Assembly (NCBI GenBank): GCA_036897445.1
Contig: JAYMTL010000008.1
Location: forward strand, 1-64,000
Direction of reading: 5' to 3'
From: Pelargonium tetragonum
Taxonomy: Eukaryota; Streptophyta; Magnoliopsida; Geraniales; Geraniaceae
Length of the DNA stretch: 64,000 nt
The position numbers and the translations under genes were made by a program. The notes below the pieces were generated by a model. The model had not been told where the DNA came from. It saw only the letters and a list, made by a program, of their open reading frames with translations, and made no database searches. Position 1 is the first letter of the stretch; every line of letters begins with the position of its first letter. Below, piece by piece: positions 1 to 11,186 of the stretch.

Positions 1-4
1 TTTC

Positions 5-172
5 AGTTGTTGCTCTTAGAGTGTAAGGTGGTATACTCAATACAATACTATAAAGCCCTAACCACCTCCTAACCAAGAAGGGAAGAGAGATTTTTTATGT
101 ATTCTTCTAAGCAAGCTTACCTCTGTGATAAGCTACAAAAGACAAGATAAATCTTGCCTTACTGTAAGACTA
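5..172 (-). repeat. Structured repeat family, copy 1
   Basis: Read on the minus strand: an arm with AAGGCAAGATTTATCTTG and a GAGGTAAGCTTGCTTAG closing block (107-123 on plus), then the GGTTAGGAGGTGGTTAGG core, then TATAGTATTG and a terminal CACCTTACACTCTAAGAGC. The 17-base closing block is identical to the one in the copy at 21.7 kb. The terminal part, read on plus as TTGCTCTTAGAGTGTAAGG, recurs at 1.16 kb. The core is more diverged than in most copies. Confidence 0.6.
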
Positions 173-527
173 TCTAATACAACTAAAGGATTCTGTTCTA
201 TTACCTAAACTTCCTCCTAAATATAGGGAAGACTAAGTACAGGCAGCAAAGGCAATACAGCTCGCTCTTAAGGCGGGCAAGGCTCTCTCACATGAGTCTA
301 ATTCCAGGGTATCTTTACAGGCTTCTTAGTTAGATAAAGCTATTCTAGATAGTCACTTTGGTATTCTTTGCTTGGTATTCAGCTTTTGCTTTTAGGTTTT
401 TTTTCAAATTCTGGTAAATAGCCAGGCTAAAGTGAGAGTTTTACCTTTTCTGGGTAAACCATTTTAGAGAGCCTGTTTTCTATTTTTTATAGTAGGTGAT
501 CTTTATAATGTATGAATGTTATATCTG

Positions 528-655
528 TAATACTCCTTACATTTCCTTCCCTTAACTACTTCAGGTAGAGAGATAGATTCATGCATTCTCCTAAGCTCAA
601 TCCTCTACTCTAAAATGATAAGGGCAACTAAGGCAAGAGGTAAGCTTGCTTAAAG
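528..655 (-). repeat. Structured repeat family, copy 2
   Basis: Minus strand order: TAAGCAAGCTTACCTC, TTGCCCTTATCA, GAGGATTGAGCTTAG, then a diverged core (CTACCTGAAGTAG...AAGGGAAGG) and ATGTAAGG. The GAGGATTGAGC(C)TTAG block matches the copies at 28.6 and 55.65 kb. Orientation and order agree with the other copies. Confidence 0.5.
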
Positions 656-1154
656 AAAGAATTGCTTCTTACTTTTACTGTGAGTGCTTTCCAGTCCTGT
701 CTCTCTAGCAAGCTAGCAAGTAAGCTTATTAAACAGATAGCTATTAGGTTGTTTTCTAGTCCGCAAGGTAGGTTTATAGGAATTGACTGCCTATTCCTTT
801 TTTTCTTTTCTTTGGTATTCCCATCATCTGAACAAGCCAAAGGGGTTTAGAATCAAAAGGGAAGTGTTTCCTTCATTATTTGTATTTAGAATCTTAAGTA
901 TTTGTAGTATTTGTTGGAAGGTTTCTAGTAGCATTTCTTTATCTGGAATTTATTAAGAAAGTGTTTAGCTTAAAGTGTGTAAAGAGGCGGTTTACTTATT
1001 AGTGTTTTTTCAAGGGCTTCAATAGCTTTTAGAAGTAAGGGAAGTTTCAGAACTTTTTCATTAGGTTCCTGGATAGGTAGATAGATTTTAGGGAATAGAA
1101 ATGAAATCAAGCCCATTTTTAATTCCAATTTAATTTGTAATACCTGTGTTTTCT

Positions 1155-1300
1155 AGTTCTAGTTGGTTCTTATAGTGTAAGGTGTTCCATCTAGAATACT
1201 CTCCTGCATTAACCTTCTTCGGATGCGTCGGTAAGATGGATTAATAAAAGACTCTCCAAGTAAACTTGCCTCTTTATCGATAAGCTACAAAGAGCAAAAG
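1155..1300 (-). repeat. Structured repeat family, copy 3
   Basis: The minus-strand core reads TTACCGACGCATCCGAAG then AAGGTTAA (plus 1210-1234), a shortened loop version. It is flanked by AGAACCAACT/CACTATAAG on one side and GCTTATCGATAAAGAGG on the other, matching the family order. The terminal AGTGTAAGGTGTTC on plus is the complement of the tail in the 55.7 kb copy. Confidence 0.6.
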
Positions 1301-2756
1301 GAATGCACTTAAAGAGTGACTTTCCCTGGAGTCTTTCTAGCAAAGCAACAAGTTAATTTAATAAATAATAGGAAAGCTTTGTCAATAGAGAGTTTCTGCG
1401 AGCTTAAAGGGGATATAGATATTCCCTAGTATAAGAAATTCCTGAACAAGGGGTTTAGCAAAAGGCAATAAATGAAAAAAAAAAGATAGGAAATTCCACA
1501 ATGTAAAACGAGTGAAATGTATCCCCCTTAAACAGGTATCCAAACTCCGGATAAAGGACATTTTAGTAACTTTAGAGTAGAGTTGTTTGCTTTATTTAAT
1601 TAATCTGTATTCATATAATCTTTAGTATTTTCTGGAAAGTCTTTTACTGAAAATAAGTTTCTAATGGGACTTTTTTTATCTTTTAATCCTAGTATTTCTA
1701 AGCCTAAGTAGGTCCGTTTCAGCTAAAGTAGTAAGGAGTACTTTGACTTTTCTGGCTTTAGGAACTATTAAGCTCAATGTCGTATTTCCCCCCTGTGTAT
1801 TATCTGTAGGAAAGGTAACTAATATAAAAGAAGCTCGTTGACAGTAACAGGCAGCTATGTTGTTTTCTAGTCCGCAAGGTAGGTTTATAGGATTGTAGAA
1901 TTGACAGCCCATTCCTTTTACTTTGGTAGTCCGATCATCTGAACAATGCATAATAAGTGTAACTATTTAAGAAAGGTGTTTTAGTTCTTGCAAGGACTCT
2001 CAACATCTGGGGATTGAACACCTCTTGTAGCTGAATAACAGAAACCAGATTCTATTTCTTTTGAGATTCCTTTCGAGTTGAGAGTATAGTATCCCTATCT
2101 ATCTTGAAGGAAGCTCTATTCTTTCTTTAATGTTTGAAAAGTAATTACTGAATAAGGATTTTTATTAAGGGGATTCTTTGTTCCTGAAGTTTGTTTAATT
2201 AAAAAGGTAGCTGTTTTCAGTCAAGTTTCAGAGATAAGTTTTTATTTTATATAATTGTGAAAGTTCATGACTTGTTAAAGAAAATGGAATGAAAGCGTAG
2301 GGTGAGGAATGTTGAGAGAAAGCTAGAAAGGTTTCTTCCAGATCCTAAGTCACAAATCCCTGGTTTTGAGTCATTTTGCAGCTATGCTGTACTCCTTTTT
2401 CTGGAATTGAGGAGCACTTCTATATACAAAAACACGAACGCGTTACCTTGCTCCTTTTTTTACAAAAATTTGGGTAGAAAAGGGCCCCTCTCCAAGGGAA
2501 ATGCCAACAAATCTTTGTTCCATTTTCGACTACGGTAAAAGTTCATGGACCTCTTTTGTTAGTACAGCTGGCTCCCCTTTTTCAAAAAAGTAGGCTAGCA
2601 TGTAGCAAAAGGTTTAAAAAGTGCTGTTTCGCTATAGGAGATGCTATGAGGGATGCTGGGGGAAGCGTAGGGAAGAGCAAGCGCAACTAAAAGGGAACTC
2701 CTCTACTTTATAATAGACTTTGGGAACTCCGTAATAGAAACATTACCTTATATAAT

Positions 2757-2787
2757 ATGTATGCGCGCGCGTGTGCGTATGTGTATA
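2757..2787. repeat. Alternating purine-pyrimidine tract
   Basis: A run of nearly perfect purine/pyrimidine alternation, including GCGCGCGCGTGTGCGTATGT. Such tracts can adopt left-handed DNA. A looser version lies at about 29.93-30.0 kb beside the first copy of the 30 kb repeat cluster. It is strikingly GC-rich for this window. Confidence 0.8.
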
Positions 2788-4319
2788 GCCAACTGGGTAG
2801 GGGTTCCGACCGAAGTAAGGGAATGCTAGCTCACTAGAGTTTAGGTAAAAGAAATCTCAATAATTTAGGAGTTTTGACTAGTAGCTTGAGCTTGGGGTTA
2901 AATACATGTTGTTGCAACATCTAGGGGTTTCCCTTTACTAGACCGTGTGTAACTAGAAAAAAATCCTGTATAAATGGATACAAGTCTGATTTTAGACTAT
3001 GCTGAGAGAGTGTAAAAAGCTTTATTATCCAGAAATACCCAATGGAAGCAGTCACAATAATTAATCATAACTTCGAGACATTCAGAATCTCGTGCTATAT
3101 CATACAACAAATAAACCAGAGAATATAGTTATAATAGGCTTGTATAACTTAAAAATTTCCGCTGATCTTAAAGGATACTCTATGTAATGAATTTCAATAG
3201 GTGTTATTTCTATACTTAGTATAATTAAGTTACTCGAGAACAACCGGCACTCTTTTACATTTACAAAGTAAAAGAAATTTTAGAGTGTCAGGAGTATAAC
3301 CCAGTGCTCAGGCTAAAGTCTCTAACAAAAATCTAAATATATAAAGAGCTCTCATCTTACATTAACTTCGCAATTCGATACCTTATTTTTAGCCCGGTGT
3401 GCGTGTGATATCCGCCCCTTTATCCCTCTTGGAAATGTTCATTATTAAAAAGGTTTGCGACCGAGTGGATATTATCCTTTATTTTGCATTACTGTAATAA
3501 AAATCCCGAGAAATGCATCAAAAGTCAAACTCTTTAGGAGAAAGGAAAGTATATTAAGTATAGATTTATAAAGAAAATTGAGCATCTCCTACTCCTAAAA
3601 AAACTAAAAGGACTAGGCCTCGAACTAAGCGTAGACTTACTTTTGAAGTCCTTAACAAAGGATATTCCTACCGACTCCCTCCACCCTCATTTCATTTTAA
3701 GGAAAAGAGGCCCCTCTACTAATAGATATTCGTCCCTTTACTCAAGAATAGTCTAGATATAAGATATTTGAGAGCACCTTACTTAGGTTTCCTTTTAGTC
3801 TTTCAAAAGTATAAAAGTTTATGTCCCATATCTGGCTTTACTGGGCAACTCATTTCCTAATCTACTTATCCAAACTTCTCAACTCGTTTTTGACAAATAT
3901 ACACAAAACAAGGGATCCTTTTCCCAAGATTACAAGTATACAAACAAGTTAAGAATTTTTCGATAGGAAAGGCCCTCGGCCTTGGATCACAAAGCACTGA
4001 AAGTTAAAAGCTAGGGTTTCCAAGACGCATCCAAATTTCTCAATCTTGGTCCTTCAAAGGGTTAGATTAAGACTAAGCATCTACTTACTATAATTAAGTT
4101 TCTTTACCTTCTTAGTATATTCCCTCTAAGCTAAGGGGCTCCCTTGAAAAGAAATTGGATGCTGCTTTTTGACCCAACTTAGAACTTACTCTGGTTAAAA
4201 ATAATATCGAATATGTAAGCTTTAAGTGTTCTATGAGAGGGGACTCTCTGTATTAGGTCGAACTATACCCAGTTACAAGGAGTGAGCCGAAGGTAAAGAA
4301 CTTACTACATAGATGTCCC

Positions 4320-4390
4320 TTTCAATAGGATTCGAACCCTCTGTACTGAAAGAGCTTTTCTAATGGGTTAAACTTTTGGTTTAAGCACTT
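4320..4390 (-). pseudogene. tRNA-like relic (B-box block)
   Basis: The minus strand contains a perfect GGGTTCGAATCC block (4328-4339), with CTCTTTCAGTACAGA before it and TATTGAAAGGGAC after it. The T stem is only partly paired and no cloverleaf closes around it. The exact T-loop block is far rarer than this by chance, so a decayed tRNA gene is the simplest reading. The amino acid cannot be assigned. Confidence 0.35.
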
Positions 4391-6330
4391 ACACAAAGAG
4401 GAATTTGTAGTTTCTAACTAGTGAAAAAACATTTGGTAAAATAAAAGAAAATTTTGTCAAAAGCAAAGTATTGTACCTTTATAAAATACACTTGATTACA
4501 GAAAGGTTTTACTATATCCTATGGGCTCCCTTGTATTATCAATAGTTAGAAGTTTGAGTGTTAAAATAGAGTATCCTTGTGTAGTTAAGTAGTAATGTTT
4601 ACAAGATAAGCATTTTCTAGGTCCAGGGGTCTTTTGAAAGGCTGACTCACTGCAATATATACAATGTCAGAGCTAGAGAAGTCTGTAGTGAATTAAATCT
4701 AACTCGACTGAAATAGAAAACGGCATACGAGAGCCCTTTTTGTGTTCCAAATACGGAATACAATGGAATACTCCTTTGAATTCTTTTCAAGATTACACAC
4801 TATCAGCTCAAAGCTCCAGACTCACTCTATCCAAGTTTTAACAGCTATAGTTTTTTCTCTTTTTTGTCAGGATGCCGGTCCCATTATAGTCAGTCGGTAT
4901 ACAGACTAACTTGTCCTCGCAGACTTACCATATATACTAACCTTACCTTTTCCTAGTTGTACTCAAGCTGTTTAGTCCTATTTTTGTTGGTAAAAGTGTA
5001 GAGAAGGTACTACTTAGTTTGGAGAGTCTATAACTTCATTTTAATTAGTAAGTGGGTCTTATTCAACCAACCCATTTTGTATTTTATATAAAGGATCCAA
5101 GGATTTGCAGAGGTAGTGTAGATGAGAATTTAAGGAGCTTGATTCATTTGATATCGTAGAATGGTTTGACAACTACTTGAGACTTCCTATTGTTTGTACT
5201 TTAAGAACCTTATAATTAAGTAACCTACCGTGAAGAATCTGGTCTGGACTCATATCACACCAAAGAAAAGGGATACTAATAATTATACAAAGCTGCAATA
5301 TAAAACTGGGGTTAATTCTATTTATTAGTTTAGGCCATAATTCATAAGGAGTTGCCTTAGGTTTTTTTCATAAGTTTGGTTATACCAGATGCTTAGGGTT
5401 TAGAATTTTCTATATACCTGGATAACTCTAAACTAAACAAAGGTTTAGGAGTCGACTAAAAACTATATTAAGAAGCTAAAAATGAAGCAGTCACAAAAGG
5501 AGAAAGCAGTGTATAAAGTCAAACCCCCCTTTAAGTATGTAGAAGCACTACCTAGTATAGCTACATTTCGAAAGTTAAGTTTTTTAATTTAACAAGAGTT
5601 CTTGAGAGATTTAGTTCTTTTCTTCCAGAATCTGTACCACTAGAAGTTATTAAGAGAAATGAAAAAAAGTTAAAAGTTTTTCTTTTTTGGTGTTGTTTTC
5701 CCGGTTTTCTATTTCTGGTTCTAGTTTTATCAAGAATCTGAGACTGGGTCTTTGAAGATTAAGAAAAAGTAAGTTGGTGTTGGTTGTAGGGTATTCATGT
5801 AGTATCCTATTTTCGATAAGAATTAAGAACTGGTACCTGAAGATACTACAGCTTACTGGAACTCCCAAACTAAATTACTAAAATAAGGCAAACTATTAAA
5901 ATTTATACACACACAACTACCAAACTCTAACTAAAGGGGAATACTAATACTATGACTCACTTTTTCTAACTAAAAGCCTTTTAAAAACAGAATAAAGGGT
6001 ACCTAAACCTGTGGATAAATGCTTCTTTAGATAAGACTTTTGGGCTTATTCTATTGAATCTGTATATTTTCTTTATTGTTGAAAAGTCTTTGATTTAGGA
6101 GTTGCTCTTATGTTCTTTTCTTATTTCCAGGGTTTCCATACATTACCATTTTGGAGGTTAAAGCTAATTAAAAGAAAGTGGGTGTAGCTAGGCTCTCCTC
6201 TAAAAGGCAAAGTGGTTTATGAAGAGTGGGTACAAAAAAGGTAGAGTTTATCTATAAAGTAAGGGTTGCTTTTTTGTGTTTCCTTTGTTTCTGGTTTACC
6301 GTTTTGGATAGTATAAAAGAATTTAAGTTA

Positions 6331-6480
6331 AAGTAATTCCGTGGTTGGTGTCACTGTGTAAGGTTCACTCTATGCTAAGACTATCCTGCCCGACCCTCCC
6401 TCAGCTTCGCTTCGGTTGGAAAGAGGGATTCGAAAGAATCTCTCCAAGGCGCTTTCCTCTTTATATGATCAAAAGGGAGT
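6331..6480 (-). repeat. Structured repeat family, copy 4
   Basis: The minus-strand core reads CCAACCGAAGCGAAGCTGAG followed by GGAGGGTCGGG (plus 6388-6427). On plus it is preceded by GTTGGTGTCACTGTGTAAGG, the family terminus. It lies about 65 bases beyond a TTTGTTTCTGG element, the arrangement also seen at 13.4-13.57 kb. Confidence 0.55.
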
Positions 6481-9400
6481 AAGAGAAGTTCCTTAAACTT
6501 ATAGTAGAACTAATACCATTCTAATTATAAAGATACTATCTAATTTAATAATTTTACTAAAGCAAGACAAGAGGACTCAAATTCTATAGAACTAACTATA
6601 ATGCTATAACTTCTTATTATACTCCTTACGCAATTTTATACTCAAAGGGCCAGGTATTCCTGATAGAGTTCATAGGCGACAGTTACTGGGTTCCCGTTAA
6701 GTCTGTCTAACAAGCCTTTGAGAAAAGTCTAACTTAATTAACACCTCGGAAATTTAATATAGTACAAGATCCTAGCAATAAAACTAAAGTCTCTGTTACA
6801 CTCTATTTAGCTCGCAGTAAGAGAATAGAAGCAAGAGTACTAACTTATATTATAGTAAGGATAATCAAAAGACTCAAGTCACAACCTTCTTAGAAATATT
6901 TGACCGAGAAAGAGCTTACACTCGAGTTAGTTACTTGAGTAGAAAGGTCGTACGTTTAAAAAAGAAAACAGGTGGGGAGTTGCCAAAGAAGTTGTCTAAA
7001 GTTTCCATTCGTTACTAAAGTTAGCGGCCCTTGTTGGAGATTACTTAAACAATCCCGGTTACCTAATTCCCAAAATTAGAAACTCATCTACAAGAAGTTT
7101 ATAAAAAAGCTTAATTCTGTAAAATATTATTTAAATATAGGAAAACCCCCTAAGAAAGGCCTTACAAACCCTTTATCTTTTACTGAACTTCATATTTTAA
7201 TTCAAGATTTCAAAGAAACTCACCGAGAAATCCTATCCTTTCTAGAATTCTGATACCAATCTACATTGAACTAGATTTGACAAAGGAATACCGGAGCGGC
7301 TCTTTACTGTCCGATCCAAGCAGCACTAAAAAAAAACTTTCACAAATTGTATTCTTGTATTGTAGGGATTTCTTGAGTTGAGCATTTAATTTGCTTGTAT
7401 TTGGAAGAGGCTTCTCTTTCAAGGGTGGGAGTTCCTATTGGAGAATTTATCCGAATTTGAGGTGTTCTTAATCTTAAGTTCCTAAAAAGTAACATCCATA
7501 TTAGATAAAGTGGAATAAAAAGTACAAATTCATTTTTGTTTTACCGGAAACATCTTACTTTGTTTTACCCGCTATAACCAGAATGAGTAGAGTAGGAAAC
7601 CTTTAACCTCTCTAAAAAGACTTTTTTAAGTCAGAATTGAAACCTTGGAATATCCGATACTGCAAAACTTTTCTACCCCTCCTTATTTCATTTGAAACTT
7701 TAAACTCAATTTCTTAATCTTTATTTCTAGGTCTGCACTTTTTCATTTACCAGAGCTATAACCAACCGCTTAATGACTTTTTCTTATGTCTACTGCCTAG
7801 ACGTATCCTTTATAATACTCCTTCTTAGCTGTCTTATAGAGATTCCTGTACTCTTTTTGTAGCCTGTAGTTTTACTGTAGCTATACCTATAAAAAGTCTT
7901 AGTAAGCTTTGTAAAGTAGACCCGTAGCTAAACTCTTGCTAGTATTCCCTGGGCCTAGTGTAGAATATCTTCTTATTGTAAGCAAGTTAAAGATTAAAGA
8001 AAGAAAAATGCCTCTTATAGGTCAGAGTCTTTCCCTATTATACTATTAATTGAAGTGTCTACGAGCAAATACTTATAGCCTTATACAAGGGCCCCTTACA
8101 CTGCTTTGCCCAAAGTCTTATGTAAAAAATTTATAGGAACTGCTACAAAATCAAATTCAATTGTATACGACTCCGCGGTAAAGTATCCCTTATTATTAAA
8201 AAAGGCTGACTTATGCATTTGATATAAACAACTGCCCCTTAGAATTGCTTCGATATTACTTAAAATAGACTCTTCGCCTAGTAACAAGCTTTTCACTTTA
8301 TAATAATGGGGTTCCAAAAAAGGTTAAGTAGTTAAGTAAAGGGAACTTAATTGCTGAAACAAAGCAAGGCTTTATAAGTATAACACTTAATTTAAAGGGT
8401 GCAATAGGGCCAGGCACCCTTGTAAATCCACGGTATCGGATTCTGTGTTTATATTAAAGGAGCGAGACACTGGAGCGCTATGCCCCTTTTTTGAACTCGA
8501 AAGAATTCTTGCTTGAAAAAGTCAAAAGTTCCAAGTAACAAGCAGCTGCAGAAAGCCTTGTCCTATTGATTATTCTAAACAAAACCGACTTTCTTTGCTT
8601 GTTAGCTACACAGGGAACCCTTGCCTTGATAGAGGACCCGTGAAATTTAGAAGTTTAGAATAATTTAAAGAGACAAAGAGCTTTATCTATTTATTTCTAG
8701 CATTACAATTCGCACGCAGACACTTATAATTTTTAGTCCTTGTGGAGTAGCATCGCCTTAACTCTTAACTAGAATGGAAAAAGGCTCAATGAGGTGAAGG
8801 GTAAGGGACATTAGGAGTGGAAACTACTGCATTATACCTATTGAGATGTAAACTCTATATTAGTTAGATACTAAGATAGATTCATTAGAGCGTGGACCCT
8901 TCTTTTTTATTCTATGTGAGATTCTTACTAGAATTATGAAAATATCTAATCGAAGTTACGTAAAACCTAAAAGCTAAGCTTCATTCTAGCGAGCTCAAAA
9001 GTAGAAATTCTATTTTAAGCATTTACAGTTTATTCTTGTTACAAATTAAAGAGTCAAATTCTAGAAACTGCAAAAGAATAGTCTCTAAAATCGCGCCCCT
9101 CCTTAATTTAGTCAGTGATTTAATCTTTTACCTTGTTAAGGTAGTTTTATTTACATGGAAATCTTTCTATAATGAATCGGTATTAGATTTTGTTAGAATA
9201 CTAAAAAGAAAGGGTCCTGTACTCTAGCCCAAAGTTAAAATAAGATTCCTTATAGTAAATAAAAGCACTAATCTGTAACCCTATATAACTTTTTCTTCGG
9301 GATTCCTGTGTCTATTTAAATATTAGTTTTCTAAAAGCCTGCTAAAACTCATAAAGGGTGCTTTTCATATACTATGGATTTTGACTACTATTTTTATTTA

Positions 9401-9685
9401 ATGTAAAGAAGCTTGAATACAATTCAAGTAGGCATCCCCGCGTCCCTTAACTCAAATTTTTGAGTGACAAAACAATATATTTAGTAGTAAAAGGACTTTG
9501 AATTAGACGTCTATATTCTTTTGTAGCGGACTTCTAAATTTAGCTAGATATATACATCTTTTTTACATGAGCAGTTACCTAAAAGGACCCTTTTTTGAAC
9601 TTAAAGCACTTCAACAGCATACTTAGAAAAAGGGGGTTCCTTAATCTTCTGTTCATCTCGTTGTTTTAAGAGAACTCTAAACTAC

Positions 9686-9723
9686 CTGCAAGACCTATTT
9701 CCATCTGCAAGACCTATTTCCAT
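9686..9723. repeat. Perfect tandem duplication, 19 bp x 2
   Basis: CTGCAAGACCTATTTCCAT occurs twice in direct contact. The copies are identical, so the duplication is recent or slippage-derived. No gene is involved. Confidence 0.95.
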
Positions 9724-10002
9724 ATTCTTTGTTAAACTCGCGGTATGCCCTGAGGAATAGGTTACTTTCTCGAAAGCGTTATTTTTTTATATTATTGGCA
9801 ATTAGCAGATAGCTTCTCTAGTCTAGGTAGGCTAATACTAAAGGAATTAATTACACAGTAACTAAAAACAGGATCTTGTGACTCGAGGATCTATACAAGA
9901 ACTTGCTAGGTTTATGTATAGAACTTCCGAGTGTTCTGATAGAAAATCATCCTTAACTTCTATAAATTTGTTGCTGTGAGGCTTTTTTAGTTAGCTCCGA
10001 CT

Positions 10003-10075
10003 GTGGGGACTTGAACCCGTGACCTTTCTTTTAAACTTTGATTTACCGATTTAAACTTGAAAATAAAGTCAACTT
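10003..10075 (-). pseudogene. tRNA-like relic, possibly tRNA-Lys-like
   Basis: On the minus strand a perfect GGTTCAAGTCC block is preceded by GAAAGGTCAC and, further upstream, AAAGTTTAAAAG. The order TTTAA...GGTC...GGTTCAAGTCC recalls plant mitochondrial trnK. However, neither the anticodon stem nor the outer T-stem pairs form. It is best described as a decayed 3' half, and the lysine identity is a guess. Confidence 0.35.
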
Positions 10076-10559
10076 GTATACACCTCCTAACGTAAGAGAT
10101 TTTCATCCCCTGAAACTTAAGAAATAAGAAAGTACTACAAGTAATATAGCTCTTTATCTAAATCTAAGTGATTTCAAAAAATCTTTCATTCCTAATCCTA
10201 AAAAACCAGGACACTATGAGCAAGAGACTCTAGGAACTTTTATAACACGAGTTTGTGGTCCTTGTTTATACCTAGTGGCTAAGTGTCAACAATAACTAAA
10301 GACCCTACCTAATAGTGAATAATCTAAGCTAAGGTCGGGTAAAACCTCGGATAATTGTGAGAATTCACCTGTTTTCTCATTTTCAAAAAGTCGGTAGCGG
10401 ACTCGACTACTTCCCTTTTTAGAATAAAAATTCCTTAAAAGAATAAGGTATGAAACTAGAACTCCGATAGTTTCATACTCTTGGAAAGAGACATGGATCC
10501 TCTGATGTACCTTATTTACTGCCGTGACTTACAAGTACTGTCCAAGGTGTATTAGGAGG

Positions 10560-10606
10560 ACCCTAAGCACTGAATAAAGCATAACTTTAGTGATTCATGG
10601 AAAAAT
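10560..10606. repeat. Short repeat block, copy 1 (partner at 16.60 kb)
   Basis: AAGCACTGAATAAA, GCATAACTTTA and GATTC(A/G)TGGAAA occur here in the same order as at 16603-16652, with small insertions between them. In both places a minus-strand tRNA-like relic follows about 45 bases later. The pair therefore looks like one duplicated unit of roughly 150 bp, now well diverged. Confidence 0.6.
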
Positions 10607-10640
10607 AGCTAATGCATAAATAAAGTAAGACTCGCGTAGC

Positions 10641-10725
10641 ATAATATAGGATTTGAACCTATGCCTTTTTCAGTCTGCAGCAAACGTCTGAATAGACAAT
10701 TACAGAGTCTTAACCGGGGAGGCAG
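10641..10725 (-). pseudogene. tRNA-like relic with intact T arm
   Basis: Read on the minus strand, the element has a perfect 5-bp T stem ATAGG/CCTAT around TTCAAAT, followed by a 7-nt acceptor-like strand ATTATGC. Upstream is a D-loop-like GGTTAAGACTC. The 5' acceptor partner GCATAAT and an orthodox anticodon stem are missing, so it is not a working tRNA. A related copy lies at about 16.69-16.77 kb, and the two share a further block on the side facing lower coordinates, so this may be a mobile or duplicated tRNA-derived unit. Confidence 0.45.
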
Positions 10726-11169
10726 TGGATATTTAATTTCCTATAGCCGTTAATTGATTTGAGAGATAAAAGCTTGCTAGGGGCAGTGTTATATTATTCT
10801 TATTAGAATACTATCCTGAATTTGTTGAACATCCGTATAACTGTAGGATTCTGTCACTTTCTCTAGTTCATTCAAGGGTCCTCTGGTAGTTGAGAATTAA
10901 AAGAAATAAGTATCGCTTGCATTTACTCGAAGTAATAAAAAAGACTCCTTGCTATTGAATAGAACCCAGCACCCCCCTTTTATGTTATGGTTAAATCGAA
11001 AGCTCTACTTTGCTTACATGCCAAAGGTTCAAAACCCACAACCTTATTTATTTGAGCGAAAGAATACAGCCTAGATTTTAGTAATTAAGGCAGTACAGAG
11101 TGACTATATATCCTTACTAGTTAAAGTAGAAAGATTCTTTTTTAATAATTGAAACAAGCTAACTAAAAC

Positions 11170-11186
11170 AGGTAATGTAATTAATA
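11170..11186. repeat. 17-mer shared with 25860-25876
   Basis: AGGTAATGTAATTAATA is present exactly here and at 25860-25876, and its first 14 bases also at 24131-24144. At 25.86 kb it runs directly into a TTGCTTCTGTGTTCC...TTTCCAGG element. Short dispersed repeat, function unknown. Confidence 0.6.

Larger units (their letters stand above)
1..2300. other. Texture-B spacer with three structured repeats
   Basis: No gene. The stretch holds three minus-strand copies of the structured repeat. A shared block, TTCTAGTCCGCAAGGTAGGT, at about 754 and 1866 is identical in both places and is followed by TTATAGGA and, further on, TCATCTGAACAA. The two loci (about 700-845 and 1830-1955) are thus copies of another ~100-bp repeat. 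Open frames of 62-91 codons over them are side effects of that duplication. Confidence 0.6.

Noticed and set aside
10975-11045. Possible plus-strand tRNA-Met-like sequence (GGTTAAA..., CTTTG hairpin with CAT in the loop, AGGTTCAAAACCC)
   Set aside because: The T stem does not pair, no acceptor stem is found and the T-loop consensus is broken.
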